Shown: piece by piece, positions 28,589 to 37,285 of the stretch
Position numbering within the stretch: the first letter of the stretch is position 1
Layout of the letters: each line of letters begins with the position of its first letter
Source: Deltaproteobacteria bacterium
Lineage (GTDB): Bacteria > Desulfobacterota > Desulfarculia > Adiutricales > Adiutricaceae
Length of the DNA: 42,104 nt
Assembly: GCA_031264145.1 (NCBI GenBank)
Contig: JAISEK010000096.1
Location: 1-42,104, forward strand
Direction: 5' to 3'
Program-made: the position numbers and the translations under genes
Notes under the pieces: model-generated
Seen by the model: the letters and a program-made list of their open reading frames with translations, nothing else
Database searches by the model: none
Told to the model about the DNA's origin: nothing

Positions 28589-31243
28589 ATGTCAGCCATA
28601 AACGAGGAGATGACCTTCGTCTCGCGAGACTGCAAGAGCATACTGGACATCTGCGACAAGCTCAGCCAGGTCAGCCAGAAGATTCTGGCCAACGACAAGA
28701 CCCGTCTCCTGGACAGCGGCCAGCTTTCCACCCGCCTGGGCTCCAGGGACCACGACTCGGAGCTCTTCGCGGCGGCCAGGCTCCAGGACGTCCCGGTCAT
28801 CGCCAGGATCTCGTGCAAGGACGAGACAAACAGGACCAGGATCTTCTACACCTGCCCCTGCTCCCCGCCCTCGGGCATCCCCAGGGCCAACCTGGCCTCC
28901 ATCTACTCCCCCCTGGGCCGCCTGGCCGTCCTGCCCCTGGGCGCGACCCTGGCCACCAGCAGGGACGGGACCCTGGTGGTGACCGACAGGGCCGCCCTGC
29001 GGCCGGCCGACTACCGGGTGTCGAGGGACGTCCAGGACACCCTGTTCGAGTCCCTGCACCGGGACCGCATCAGGGTCAAGTCCCTCCGGGACTTCTTGCG
29101 CGTCTTCGGCGAGAACCGGGCGGCCCCGGCCCTCCCCGAGGGTGAAGAGCCGCCCCTGGTCCCGGCTGAGGAGCTGGACGTGGTGGTCGATGAGGGCGAG
29201 ACCCGGCCACAGGCCATCTTCCCGTCGCTCTTCCAGCCCCACCTGATGGACCTGCCCCAGGACGACGTCATGAGGCGCCCCTTCCAGGCCAGGCAGTTCA
29301 TCGTCGGCCCGCCGGGCTCGGGCAAGACCACCACCCTCATCAGGCGTCTGGACTTCATGGTCGCCGGCGAGGCCCTGGAGGCCGAGGAGAGGGGCCTGCC
29401 CGAGCGGCTGGACGGCCAGTCCGGCCAGGGCCATGCCTCCAGCTGGTACCTGTTCGTGCCCACGGACACCCTCCGCCAGTATCTCAAGGACTCCTTCGCC
29501 CACCTGGTCATCCCTGGCTCCGGGGAGAACGTCCTCACCTGGGAGGAGGCCAGGATCGATCTGGCCACGAGCCACTTCCGCATCCTGGACCAGGGCGACG
29601 GCCAGGGCCTGGCCCTGGCCAGGAGGCCAGGGCGGGTCTCCAGGGCGGCCATGGCCGACACGGCCCGCTGGTATTCCGATTTCGCCGCCTTCCAGGCCAG
29701 GGCCTATTACCGGTCCCTGGCCGTCCAGGCCGGGTTCCTGGCGGGCCACGACGACGGCGGGCTGTCCCGCCTGGGCCAGCAGCTCCTGGAACTCCTGGAG
29801 AAGAGCTCCGACCACACGCTGTCCTGGTTCAGGCGGGCCCTGGAGCCCTTCCAGGAGGCCATCTCCGAGCTGGTCCAGGCCAGGACGTCCGTCCTCCGGT
29901 CCGAGCTGAAGGCCGCCTTCCAGGCCCACACCGAGCGGGATCCCGCCCTGGTGGCCGGGCTGGTCTCGCTCTCCTCCGTGGCCGGGCAGGCCAGGGAGCC
30001 CGACCCCTCCCAGGCCCGCTTCCGCGCCGAGGCCGCCCGCGTCTACGCCTCGGCCCTCATCGACCAGGCGGTCGCCCTGGCCAAGGGCCGCAGGCTCGGC
30101 CGCGACAGCCTCTCCAGCCGGGTCGTGGCCTGGCTGGGGGAGGGGAGGCTCCTCCCGGCCGACCGCCTGAGGGAGCTGGGGGCCGATCAGGCCGTCTGCC
30201 GGGCCCTCCGACGCTTCAAGGTCGACGGCCGCGGCTTCCTGGACTGCTACTTCGACTCCATCGTCCCCAACTACCTCCTCTTCCGGCGGCGCGACCGCCT
30301 CTGGTACCAGGGTCGCGTCGGGGCCAGCCGCCAGGTGGAGCCCCTGGAGGTCGACCTGCTGCTTCTGGCCTTCCTGGAGTCGGGGGCCGAGCTCCTCAGG
30401 CATTCCGGCTCCCCCCACGAGACCATCCGCCCCAACTGGTCGCTCCAGAACCAGGCCTACCTCTCGAGGAACCAGGTCCTGGCCGACCAGGCCTCCGACT
30501 TCTCGCCCGTCCAGCTCAAGTGCATGGCCGCCCTTGCCGGCCCTGGCCTGGGCTCGGTCACCGTCGCCGGCGACCTGGATCTCCGGACCACACCCTGGGG
30601 CCTCCGGTCCCTGGACGATCTGGAGTGGGCCCTTCCCAAGGCTTCCCTTTCCGAGCTCCAGGTCAACTACCGCCAGTCGCGGCAGCTCCTGGATCTTTCC
30701 GACTCCCTGTCCGGCTCCAACCGGGACCGCTTCTCCGTGAGCCGCTTCGGGGCCCAGGGGCCCAGGCCGGCCCTGGCCCAGAACTGCGGTGGCCTCCAGG
30801 AGACGGCCCTCTGGCTGGCCGCCAGGGTGGCCGAGATCGTCTCCAGGGCCGGCCGTCTGCCCTCCACGGCCGTGGCCGTCCTCAGGCCCTCCGAGGCCGG
30901 CCCCCTGGCCGAGGCCCTTTCCCGGGCCCTGGAGGGGCAGGGCCTGAGGGCCCTGTCCTGCGGGGCCGGGCAACCCCTTGGCCGCTCGGCCGACGTGCGC
31001 GTCCTGCCCCTGGATCAGGCCAGGGGCCTGGAATTCGAGGCCTTCTTCCTGGTGGTCGGGGGGGATGCCCCGGCCGGGTCGGTGCCCCTGGGCCGCCTGG
31101 CCTACCTGGCCGCCTCCAGGGCCGCCACCTACCTGGGCCTCGTCTTCAGGGAGGCCCTGCCGGACGGCCTGGGGAACCTGGCCAGTCTGTCCGTGGCCAG
31201 CTGGTCCCAGCCCCTTGAGCCCCTCGAGGGCCTGGGCCTTTGA
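28589..31243 (+). CDS. HelD/UvrD-like SF1 helicase homologue with altered Walker B
   Basis: Protein of 884 residues resembling HelD-type SF1 proteins. It has an N-terminal coiled segment (FVSRDCKSILDICDKLSQV), a P-loop GPPGSGKTTTLIRRL near residue 240, then about 380 residues of inserted helical domain before the remaining motifs. LQVNYRQSRQLLDLSD (near 690), QARGLEFEAFFLVVGG (motif V, near 810) and LAYLAASRAAT (motif VI with Arg, near 840) are well kept. Motif II, normally DEAQD, reads DQASD (near 632), and motif III, normally GDxxQ, reads GDLDLR (near 660). ATP binding is plausible but hydrolysis should be impaired. GGAG precedes the ATG. It lies 78 bases upstream of jetA in the same direction and shares the composition of the jet genes. 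Confidence 0.75.
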   Translation: MSAINEEMTFVSRDCKSILDICDKLSQVSQKILANDKTRLLDSGQLSTRLGSRDHDSELFAAARLQDVPVIARISCKDETNRTRIFYTCPCSPPSGIPRANLASIYSPLGRLAVLPLGATLATSRDGTLVVTDRAALRPADYRVSRDVQDTLFESLHRDRIRVKSLRDFLRVFGENRAAPALPEGEEPPLVPAEELDVVVDEGETRPQAIFPSLFQPHLMDLPQDDVMRRPFQARQFIVGPPGSGKTTTLIRRLDFMVAGEALEAEERGLPERLDGQSGQGHASSWYLFVPTDTLRQYLKDSFAHLVIPGSGENVLTWEEARIDLATSHFRILDQGDGQGLALARRPGRVSRAAMADTARWYSDFAAFQARAYYRSLAVQAGFLAGHDDGGLSRLGQQLLELLEKSSDHTLSWFRRALEPFQEAISELVQARTSVLRSELKAAFQAHTERDPALVAGLVSLSSVAGQAREPDPSQARFRAEAARVYASALIDQAVALAKGRRLGRDSLSSRVVAWLGEGRLLPADRLRELGADQAVCRALRRFKVDGRGFLDCYFDSIVPNYLLFRRRDRLWYQGRVGASRQVEPLEVDLLLLAFLESGAELLRHSGSPHETIRPNWSLQNQAYLSRNQVLADQASDFSPVQLKCMAALAGPGLGSVTVAGDLDLRTTPWGLRSLDDLEWALPKASLSELQVNYRQSRQLLDLSDSLSGSNRDRFSVSRFGAQGPRPALAQNCGGLQETALWLAARVAEIVSRAGRLPSTAVAVLRPSEAGPLAEALSRALEGQGLRALSCGAGQPLGRSADVRVLPLDQARGLEFEAFFLVVGGDAPAGSVPLGRLAYLAASRAATYLGLVFREALPDGLGNLASLSVASWSQPLEPLEGLGL

Positions 31244-31321
31244 TGATGGCCCGGCCCCAACCCCCGGGCCCCCCCTCCACCTGGGGCCCGTGGCCGTCAT
31301 CTTGACCCCTGGCGCGGCCCG

Positions 31322-32791
31322 ATGTCGTCCAAGTCGAGGGTAGCCGACTATCTCGTCCTCAGGAAGTCGGCCCAGTGGCAGCTGCTGGCCTCCAACCAGG
31401 GCCCCTACGTCATCGCCATCCTCCAGGCCATCTTCCACGACGACCCCGACAGGCGGATCCAGAAGGGCTCCTCCGTGCTGGCCGCCCTTGGCCGGGAACT
31501 CTCGGGGCTCAGGGACCAGGGCCTCGGCGAGCTGGCCCGGAGGCCCCAGGACTACCTGAACGCCTGGGTCAACGACGGCTACCTGATCAGGAGGTTCCCG
31601 CCTGGGTCCAGGGAGGACGAGTATGAGCTGAGCGCCCCGGCCATCGACGCCATCCGGGTCGTCTCCGGCATGCTCAACCAGCGGGTGGCCCTGACCGAGA
31701 GCCGCCTGGCCATGGTCATCCAGGCCATGGAGCGCCTCTCGGATGACTCGGACCCCGACGCCGGACGCCGGGCCGAGCGCCTCCGGGAGGAGCGCGACAG
31801 GATCGGGCGGGAGATAGCGCGCCTGGAGAGCGGGCAGGCCACCATGGCGGCCCCCGAGGTCTCCCTGGAGCGGGCCAGGGAAATCATCGACATAAGCCAG
31901 GGCCTGACCGAGGACTTCAGGCGGGTCCAGGACCGCTTCGTGGCCCTCCACCAGAGGCTCAGGGAGAGGCTCCTCGTCTTCGACGAGAGCCGGGGCCAGG
32001 TGGCCGGCGAGGTCTTCGAGGGCATCCACGAGATAGAGGGGAGCGAGGACGGCCGCTCCTTCGACTCCTTCTTCGCGATGCTTATGGACGAGGAGCAGCG
32101 GGCCCGGATGACCCGCAGCCTGGGGAACATCCTGGAGGCCGACTTCTTCGCTGCCCTCGATCCCGTCGAGCAGGGTTACCTCAAGTCGTTCGACACCGCC
32201 CTGCTCAGGCAGTCGATGCTCGTCCAGAGGGAGACCACCCGCCTGGGCAAGGGGCTCAGGGAACTCGTGCAGAGCCGCTCCTACCGTGAGCGGCGCCGCC
32301 TCCTGGGGATCATAACGGAGGCCAGGGAGGTGGCCCTGGGGGTCAAGGAGATTGTCGGCCCGCCCAAGCCGCTGGACCTGGACCTGTCGCTCACCAGCGT
32401 GGGCCTGGGCTCGGTCTCCCAGGTCACCCTCTTCGATCCTTCCCAGGTCCCCTCGGCCGAGCCGATGCGCCGGGCCGAGGGGGGACAGGTCGATCTCGGC
32501 TCGCTTTCCAGCGCGATCCGGGGCTCGGAAATCGACTATCCCTCCCTCCGGAGGCTAGTGGCCGAGGCGGCCGGGAGGCTTGGCCGGGCCTCCATAGCCG
32601 ACATCCTGGGCCTTTTCCCGGCCACCCAGGGACTGGGCACCGTGGTCGGCCTGGTCCACCTGGCCCACCGCCACGGGGAGCGCGGCCAGGGACGGGAAAC
32701 GGTCGGCTGGCGGGGCCTGGACGGGTTCCGGCGCACGGCCAGGATTGACAGGTGGCTCTTCAGCCAGGAGAGGCTCCATGAGCTTTCATGA
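31322..32791 (+). CDS. jetA: Wadjet protein JetA (DUF3375, MukF-like kleisin)
   Basis: Kleisin-type subunit of 489 residues. The N-terminus (VADYLVLRKSAQWQLLASNQ...VIAILQAIF) and the long helical middle (LTESRLAMVIQAMERLSDDSD onward) fit the DUF3375 family that defines type I JetA, the counterpart of MukF/MksF. It would bridge the JetC heads and recruit JetB. The C-terminal part (PSLRRLVAEAAGRLGRASIADIL) looks like a winged-helix head-binding region. The ribosome site is weak. The end overlaps jetB by 14 bases. Nothing looks truncated. Confidence 0.88.
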   Translation: MSSKSRVADYLVLRKSAQWQLLASNQGPYVIAILQAIFHDDPDRRIQKGSSVLAALGRELSGLRDQGLGELARRPQDYLNAWVNDGYLIRRFPPGSREDEYELSAPAIDAIRVVSGMLNQRVALTESRLAMVIQAMERLSDDSDPDAGRRAERLREERDRIGREIARLESGQATMAAPEVSLERAREIIDISQGLTEDFRRVQDRFVALHQRLRERLLVFDESRGQVAGEVFEGIHEIEGSEDGRSFDSFFAMLMDEEQRARMTRSLGNILEADFFAALDPVEQGYLKSFDTALLRQSMLVQRETTRLGKGLRELVQSRSYRERRRLLGIITEAREVALGVKEIVGPPKPLDLDLSLTSVGLGSVSQVTLFDPSQVPSAEPMRRAEGGQVDLGSLSSAIRGSEIDYPSLRRLVAEAAGRLGRASIADILGLFPATQGLGTVVGLVHLAHRHGERGQGRETVGWRGLDGFRRTARIDRWLFSQERLHELS

Positions 32792-33674
32792 CCAGGATCC
32801 GCCCTTCCAGGGGCCAGAGACGGCGCCGGGCGGCCCCCTGGAGGCCGAGGCCGAAGACCGGGAATCCGTCGAGGAGGTGGAATCCCTCGAGGGCCAGCCC
32901 GGGGACATCCACGACCTTCCGAGGGGGCTCTTTTCCGGCGACCGGGGGCGGCTCCCCTTCCAGGCCAGGCTGGTGCTGTGCCGTCTCCTGAAGGGGCCCT
33001 ACATCGACCGGGCCCAGACCCCCGAGCTCTGGTCCGGCCTGGTCAGGTACCAGGACGCGGTGGAGGCGTGGCTGGGCGAGATCTTCGTCGAGCTGGTCGC
33101 CGACCTCCAGGCCGGGGTCGGCTTCATCCGGCAGGTCGACGCCGCCCAGCTGCCGGTGAGCGTGCCCACCCTCCTGCGCCGCCGGAAGGTTGGCTTCCTG
33201 GAGTCCCTCCTGCTCATCTATCTGAGGGAAAGGCTGTCGCTGGCCGAACTCCAGGGGGAGAGGGCCACGGTCAGGACCTCGGAGATGACCGAGCACCTGA
33301 GGGTCTTCCGGAGGAAGGGCGACACCGACCTCTCCGGGCTCGACAAGCGCATCAACGCCGCCATCTTCAACGTGGCCAACAAGTACTACTTCCTGCGGAG
33401 GGTGGGCTCCGCGGCCGAGGACGTCTACGAGATATCCCCGACCCTCAAGCTCATCCTGCCCCCCGAGACCATCGAGATGCTCAGGGAGGAATACCAGGAC
33501 TACCTCGGGAGGATCCAGGCTTCCGCCTCGCCGGACGGCGACGGCCTGGAGGACCTCTTCGGGCTTGAGGCCGAAGGGCCGGACGGCGACGGTTCCGGCC
33601 AGGACGATGGCGGGTCCTGGCCCGACGGGCCCCTTGACGGCGAAGACGGGGACGGGCCGGATGGCGATGGTTGA
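32778..33674 (+). CDS. jetB: Wadjet protein JetB (DUF4194, MukE-like)
   Basis: KITE-type subunit of 298 residues, counterpart of MukE/MksE. The core (LPFQARLVLCRLLKGPYIDR ... FLESLLLIYLRERLSLAE ... EMTEHLRVF) has the paired winged-helix pattern of DUF4194. The start at 32778 follows GGAGAGG and lies inside the end of jetA, indicating coupled translation; a longer frame lacks a site. From about residue 247 the protein ends in an acidic, Gly/Asp-rich tail (PDGDG, GQDDGGS, GEDGDGPDGDG). I do not expect this in the family, and it could be a flexible regulatory or DNA-mimicking tail. Confidence 0.85.
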   Translation: MSFHDQDPPFQGPETAPGGPLEAEAEDRESVEEVESLEGQPGDIHDLPRGLFSGDRGRLPFQARLVLCRLLKGPYIDRAQTPELWSGLVRYQDAVEAWLGEIFVELVADLQAGVGFIRQVDAAQLPVSVPTLLRRRKVGFLESLLLIYLRERLSLAELQGERATVRTSEMTEHLRVFRRKGDTDLSGLDKRINAAIFNVANKYYFLRRVGSAAEDVYEISPTLKLILPPETIEMLREEYQDYLGRIQASASPDGDGLEDLFGLEAEGPDGDGSGQDDGGSWPDGPLDGEDGDGPDGDG

Positions 33675-33809
33675 CCCCATAGTGGCTGGCCTTTTCCCGC
33701 CGCGCCCAGGCCCCCCGGTTCCCCCCCGTCGCCCCCCCGGACTCCTGCCCAGGCCATTTTGGTCCTTATGGGCCGGGCCGGTCCACCCTTCCCCAACGAT
33801 GGTCTTGCC

Positions 33810-36800
33810 ATGTCTCCCCCATTGGACTTTTCCCCAAAAAGCGACCTGAGGCTGCCGCGGCCCTCCCTCCTGGACGGGGTCAGGTATTCCCGCCCGCAAG
33901 GGGAGCAATACCGCCTGTCCCGCTTCCAGCTCCTCAACTGGGGGACTTTCTCTGACTACCATGACATCCCCGTGCCGCGGGACGGCCTTCTGGTCACCGG
34001 TCCCTCCGGGGCCGGCAAGACCACCCTCCTGGACGCCTATTCGACCATGATCATCCCGCCCCAGTGGCTGGAATACAACTCGGCCGCCAGGGACTCGGGC
34101 CGCCGGGACAGGAACTCGGTCAGCTACGTCAGGGGGGCCTGGGCGGCCCTGAGGACCGAGGAGCAGGGCCAAATCGTCACGCAGTTCCTGAGGCCGGGCA
34201 CGACCTGGTCGGCCCTGGCCCTGACCTTCAATAAGGGCCTCGGCCAGTTCCTGACGCTCCTGCAGCTGTTCTGGCTCAGGGGGGCGGCCAAGGGGAGCAT
34301 AGGCCGCCACTACTTCGTCCTCCGGCGGGAGCTTTCCCTGGAGGAGCTCAGGTTCAACGAGCTCGACTTCAGCGTCAGGGAACTCAGGAAGGCGATCGAC
34401 TTTGACCTTGAGGCCGGCAGCTTCGAGGAATACCAGGCCCACTTCGGCGAGATTCTCGGCCTGGCCCCAAACGCCCTGAGGCTCCTGCAAAAGACCCAGT
34501 CCATGAAGAACATCGAGGACCTCGACAGCTTCCTCCGCAACTTCATGCTCGACGTGCCCAACACCTTCGACGCCGCGAGCGAGCTGGTCGAGGAGTTCAC
34601 GGCCCTCAACCTGGCCCATGAGGCGGTCCTCAAGGCCAAGAGCCAGATGGAGGTCCTGGGCCCCATAAGGCTCGGCTGGAACGAGCACGTGAGGGCCGGG
34701 GCCGGCCTCGCGGAGGCCAGGCTCCTTTCCCAGTCCCTGGAGGCCTACTGTGGACAGCGCCGGATGGCCCTCATCAGGGAGGAGCTGGCCGGCCTCGAGA
34801 CCAGGGAGGCCGATCTCCGGCGCCAGGCCCTGAACCTGAGCGCCCTGATCAGGCTGGGTAACGAGAAGCTGAACGACCTCCGGGCCCAGTATGCCCAAAA
34901 CGACGGCGACCTCCTGGATCGGTGCCTGGCCGACCGCGAGGAGCGCAAGGGCCGGTTGGCCCATATGCGCTCCGAGCTGGAAAAGGCCCGCTCGGCGGCC
35001 GAGGCCCTCGGCCTCGGGCTCGGGGACGGCCAGGAGGGGTTCGCCGCCCTCCAGGCCAGGGCCCAGGCCGAGCTGGACGGCCTCGGCGAGCGGCGCCGGC
35101 TCTTCCGCCAGGCCTTCAAGACCCTGGTCGGCCTGGAGGACCGGATGGCCAGCGGGCTCGCCGGGGTCGAGCGGGAGATTGCCTGCCTGGGTAAACAGGC
35201 CGGCAACATCCCGGCCGACGACTGGGAGCTGAGGGAGGCCATGATCGGGGACCTGGGCCTCGATGGCGGGAGCCTGCCGTTCGTCGGCCAGCTCGTCTCG
35301 GTCAAGGACGACCACGGGGGCTGGGAGGCGGCCATCGAGCGGGCCCTGGCCCCTCTGGCCCGCTCGGTCCTGGTCGAGGAGGGCCAATACCTGGCGGTGA
35401 CCGAGTACGCCAACGCCCGGCACCTTGGCGGCCGGCTGTCCTTCCTCCTGGCGAGGACGGACGTCCCTGACTTTTCCGGGGTGGGCGATTTGTCAGCTGA
35501 CTCCCTCCTGGCCAAGCTGGAGATAAGGCCGGGGCCCTTCAGGCAGGCCCTGGTCCTGGAACTGGGCCGCCGCCTGGACCTGCGCTGCTCCGCCTCTCTG
35601 GACGGCTTCAGGGCCAGCGGGGCCGCCTTGACCCAGGAAGGCCAGGTCAAGCTGGACGGCGCCCTCCACGAGAAGGACGACCGGGCCGGCCTGGGCGACG
35701 AGCGGGGCTTCCTGCTGGGCGCCGACCCGTCGCGCAAGCTTTCGGCCCTCCGCCGGGACAAGGAGAGGCGCGAGGCCGAGCTTTCCGGGATAAGGGCCAG
35801 GCTGGGCGACAACGACAGCCAGGAGGCGGAGATGGAGAAAAGGGCCGGCCAGTGCCGGCTCATCCTGGATCTGGGCTGGGAGGGGATAGACGTCTCCGGC
35901 CTTTCCGGCTCCATCTCCGAGCTTGACGAAAGAATAAGGTCTCTGCAAAACAAGGATCGCAGGATATCTGAACTGAGGGACGAGATAACCCGCCAGGAAC
36001 GACATGTGGACAATCTGCGCAGAGACAATGCGGCCCGCGATCACGAGATTATCGTGGTTACTGGCAGAACATCAGAACTGTCAAGCGAATTGCGCCATCT
36101 CATGTCCGAAAAGGAAATCTACAATTTGAAAGATGACATAAAGGCGCAATTGGATAAGTATTTTATCGATCATGGAAAACTGTCCCTCAAGAACATCGAC
36201 TCGGTCATGCGGCGCGTGGAAAAAGCTATCGGGAACATCGAGCGCTCCCTCGACGGCGAGCAAAAGAGCCATGAGCTCTTCCTCCAGGCCTCGTTCAGGG
36301 ACTTCATGGCCAAATGGCCGGAGGACTCCCTGGACGTGAGGCCTGAGCTTTCCTACTCCTCGGACTTCATCTACAAGCTCGAGGCCCTGGAGAAGGACAG
36401 CCTGCCCAGGCTCCAGGGCGACTTCAACCATCTCCTCCAGAAGCAGGGCAAGCAGAAGGGGGCGGCCCTCCTGAGGTGGATGGACGTGGAGCGCCAGGAG
36501 ATCCTGAAGCGCATGGGGCTGGTCAACGAGAGCCTGGCCGGCATCCCTTTCAGCCAGACGGGCGGCAAGCCCTCCTTCCTGAACCTCAGGACCGTCTTCC
36601 GGGAGCCCGAGGAGGCGGTGGCCTTCAGGGCCTCCCTCAGGGGCGCCGTAAGCCAGATCGGGAGCCAGGACCCAGACCTTGACGAGGAGAGCTTCAGGAC
36701 GCTCAAGAGGCTGGTGGCCGACCTCTCCAGCCAGGACAGGGACAGGCTGGGCTGGCGCGACCGGGTCCTGGACGTCCGCCGCCATTTCGAGTTCACGGGC

Positions 36801-37280
36801 CTTGAGTTCGACGGGGACAAAAACGAGCTGGAGACCTACCGCAGCGGGGCCGGCAAGTCCGGGGGGCAGCGACAGAAGTTGGCCGCGACGTGCCTGGCGG
36901 CCGCCCTCCGCTACCAGCTGGGCGGCGCGGAGCAGGGTTTTCCCAGGTTCGGGACCGTGGTCTTCGACGAGGCCTTCGACAAGATAGACGCCGAGCTGAC
37001 CGTCCTGGCCCTCAAGATATTCAACAGCCTGGGCTTCCAGATGATCCTGGCCACGCCCATGAAGAACATCCCCCTCTCCGAGCCCTTCGTCGGCGGGGCG
37101 GTCTACGTCTCCATCGCCGATCGCCGCAAGTCAGGCGTCACGGCCATAGTCTACGACCAGGACCGGCGCCGGCTCCTGTGGCCGGAAGGCGGGGGTGGCC
37201 ACGATGGCGCCTCCCAGGACCAGGCCAGCCCTGCAGGGGGACCAGAGGGTGGCCCGCCGCCAATCCCTGACGGGGCCTGA
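33810..37280 (+). CDS. jetC: Wadjet protein JetC (MukB-like SMC ATPase)
   Basis: SMC-type motor of about 1156 residues. Walker A GPSGAGKTTLLDAYSTM lies near residue 64, a long coiled coil spans the middle, signature SGAGKSGGQRQKLA lies near 1018 and Walker B FGTVVFDEAFDKID near 1050. All ABC-ATPase elements look intact. It would extrude DNA loops with JetA/JetB and present small circles to JetD. ATG 33810 is preferred on family-like N-terminal sequence (SPPLDFSPKSDLRL). An in-frame ATG at 33768 and TTG at 33759 are possible, and none has a strong ribosome site. A stretch at about 35925-36185, inside the coiled coil, is visibly less GC-rich than its surroundings. Confidence 0.88.
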   Translation: MSPPLDFSPKSDLRLPRPSLLDGVRYSRPQGEQYRLSRFQLLNWGTFSDYHDIPVPRDGLLVTGPSGAGKTTLLDAYSTMIIPPQWLEYNSAARDSGRRDRNSVSYVRGAWAALRTEEQGQIVTQFLRPGTTWSALALTFNKGLGQFLTLLQLFWLRGAAKGSIGRHYFVLRRELSLEELRFNELDFSVRELRKAIDFDLEAGSFEEYQAHFGEILGLAPNALRLLQKTQSMKNIEDLDSFLRNFMLDVPNTFDAASELVEEFTALNLAHEAVLKAKSQMEVLGPIRLGWNEHVRAGAGLAEARLLSQSLEAYCGQRRMALIREELAGLETREADLRRQALNLSALIRLGNEKLNDLRAQYAQNDGDLLDRCLADREERKGRLAHMRSELEKARSAAEALGLGLGDGQEGFAALQARAQAELDGLGERRRLFRQAFKTLVGLEDRMASGLAGVEREIACLGKQAGNIPADDWELREAMIGDLGLDGGSLPFVGQLVSVKDDHGGWEAAIERALAPLARSVLVEEGQYLAVTEYANARHLGGRLSFLLARTDVPDFSGVGDLSADSLLAKLEIRPGPFRQALVLELGRRLDLRCSASLDGFRASGAALTQEGQVKLDGALHEKDDRAGLGDERGFLLGADPSRKLSALRRDKERREAELSGIRARLGDNDSQEAEMEKRAGQCRLILDLGWEGIDVSGLSGSISELDERIRSLQNKDRRISELRDEITRQERHVDNLRRDNAARDHEIIVVTGRTSELSSELRHLMSEKEIYNLKDDIKAQLDKYFIDHGKLSLKNIDSVMRRVEKAIGNIERSLDGEQKSHELFLQASFRDFMAKWPEDSLDVRPELSYSSDFIYKLEALEKDSLPRLQGDFNHLLQKQGKQKGAALLRWMDVERQEILKRMGLVNESLAGIPFSQTGGKPSFLNLRTVFREPEEAVAFRASLRGAVSQIGSQDPDLDEESFRTLKRLVADLSSQDRDRLGWRDRVLDVRRHFEFTGLEFDGDKNELETYRSGAGKSGGQRQKLAATCLAAALRYQLGGAEQGFPRFGTVVFDEAFDKIDAELTVLALKIFNSLGFQMILATPMKNIPLSEPFVGGAVYVSIADRRKSGVTAIVYDQDRRRLLWPEGGGGHDGASQDQASPAGGPEGGPPPIPDGA

Positions 37281-37285
37281 CGGCC

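Noticed and set aside
28592-32029. A 1145-codon open frame on the minus strand opposite the helicase and jetA
   Set aside because: It is a third-position shadow of GC-rich genes: low complexity, Gly/Gln/Leu-rich, no domain, and it spans two well-supported plus-strand genes. The 887-codon minus frame at 32760-35423 is rejected for the same reason.
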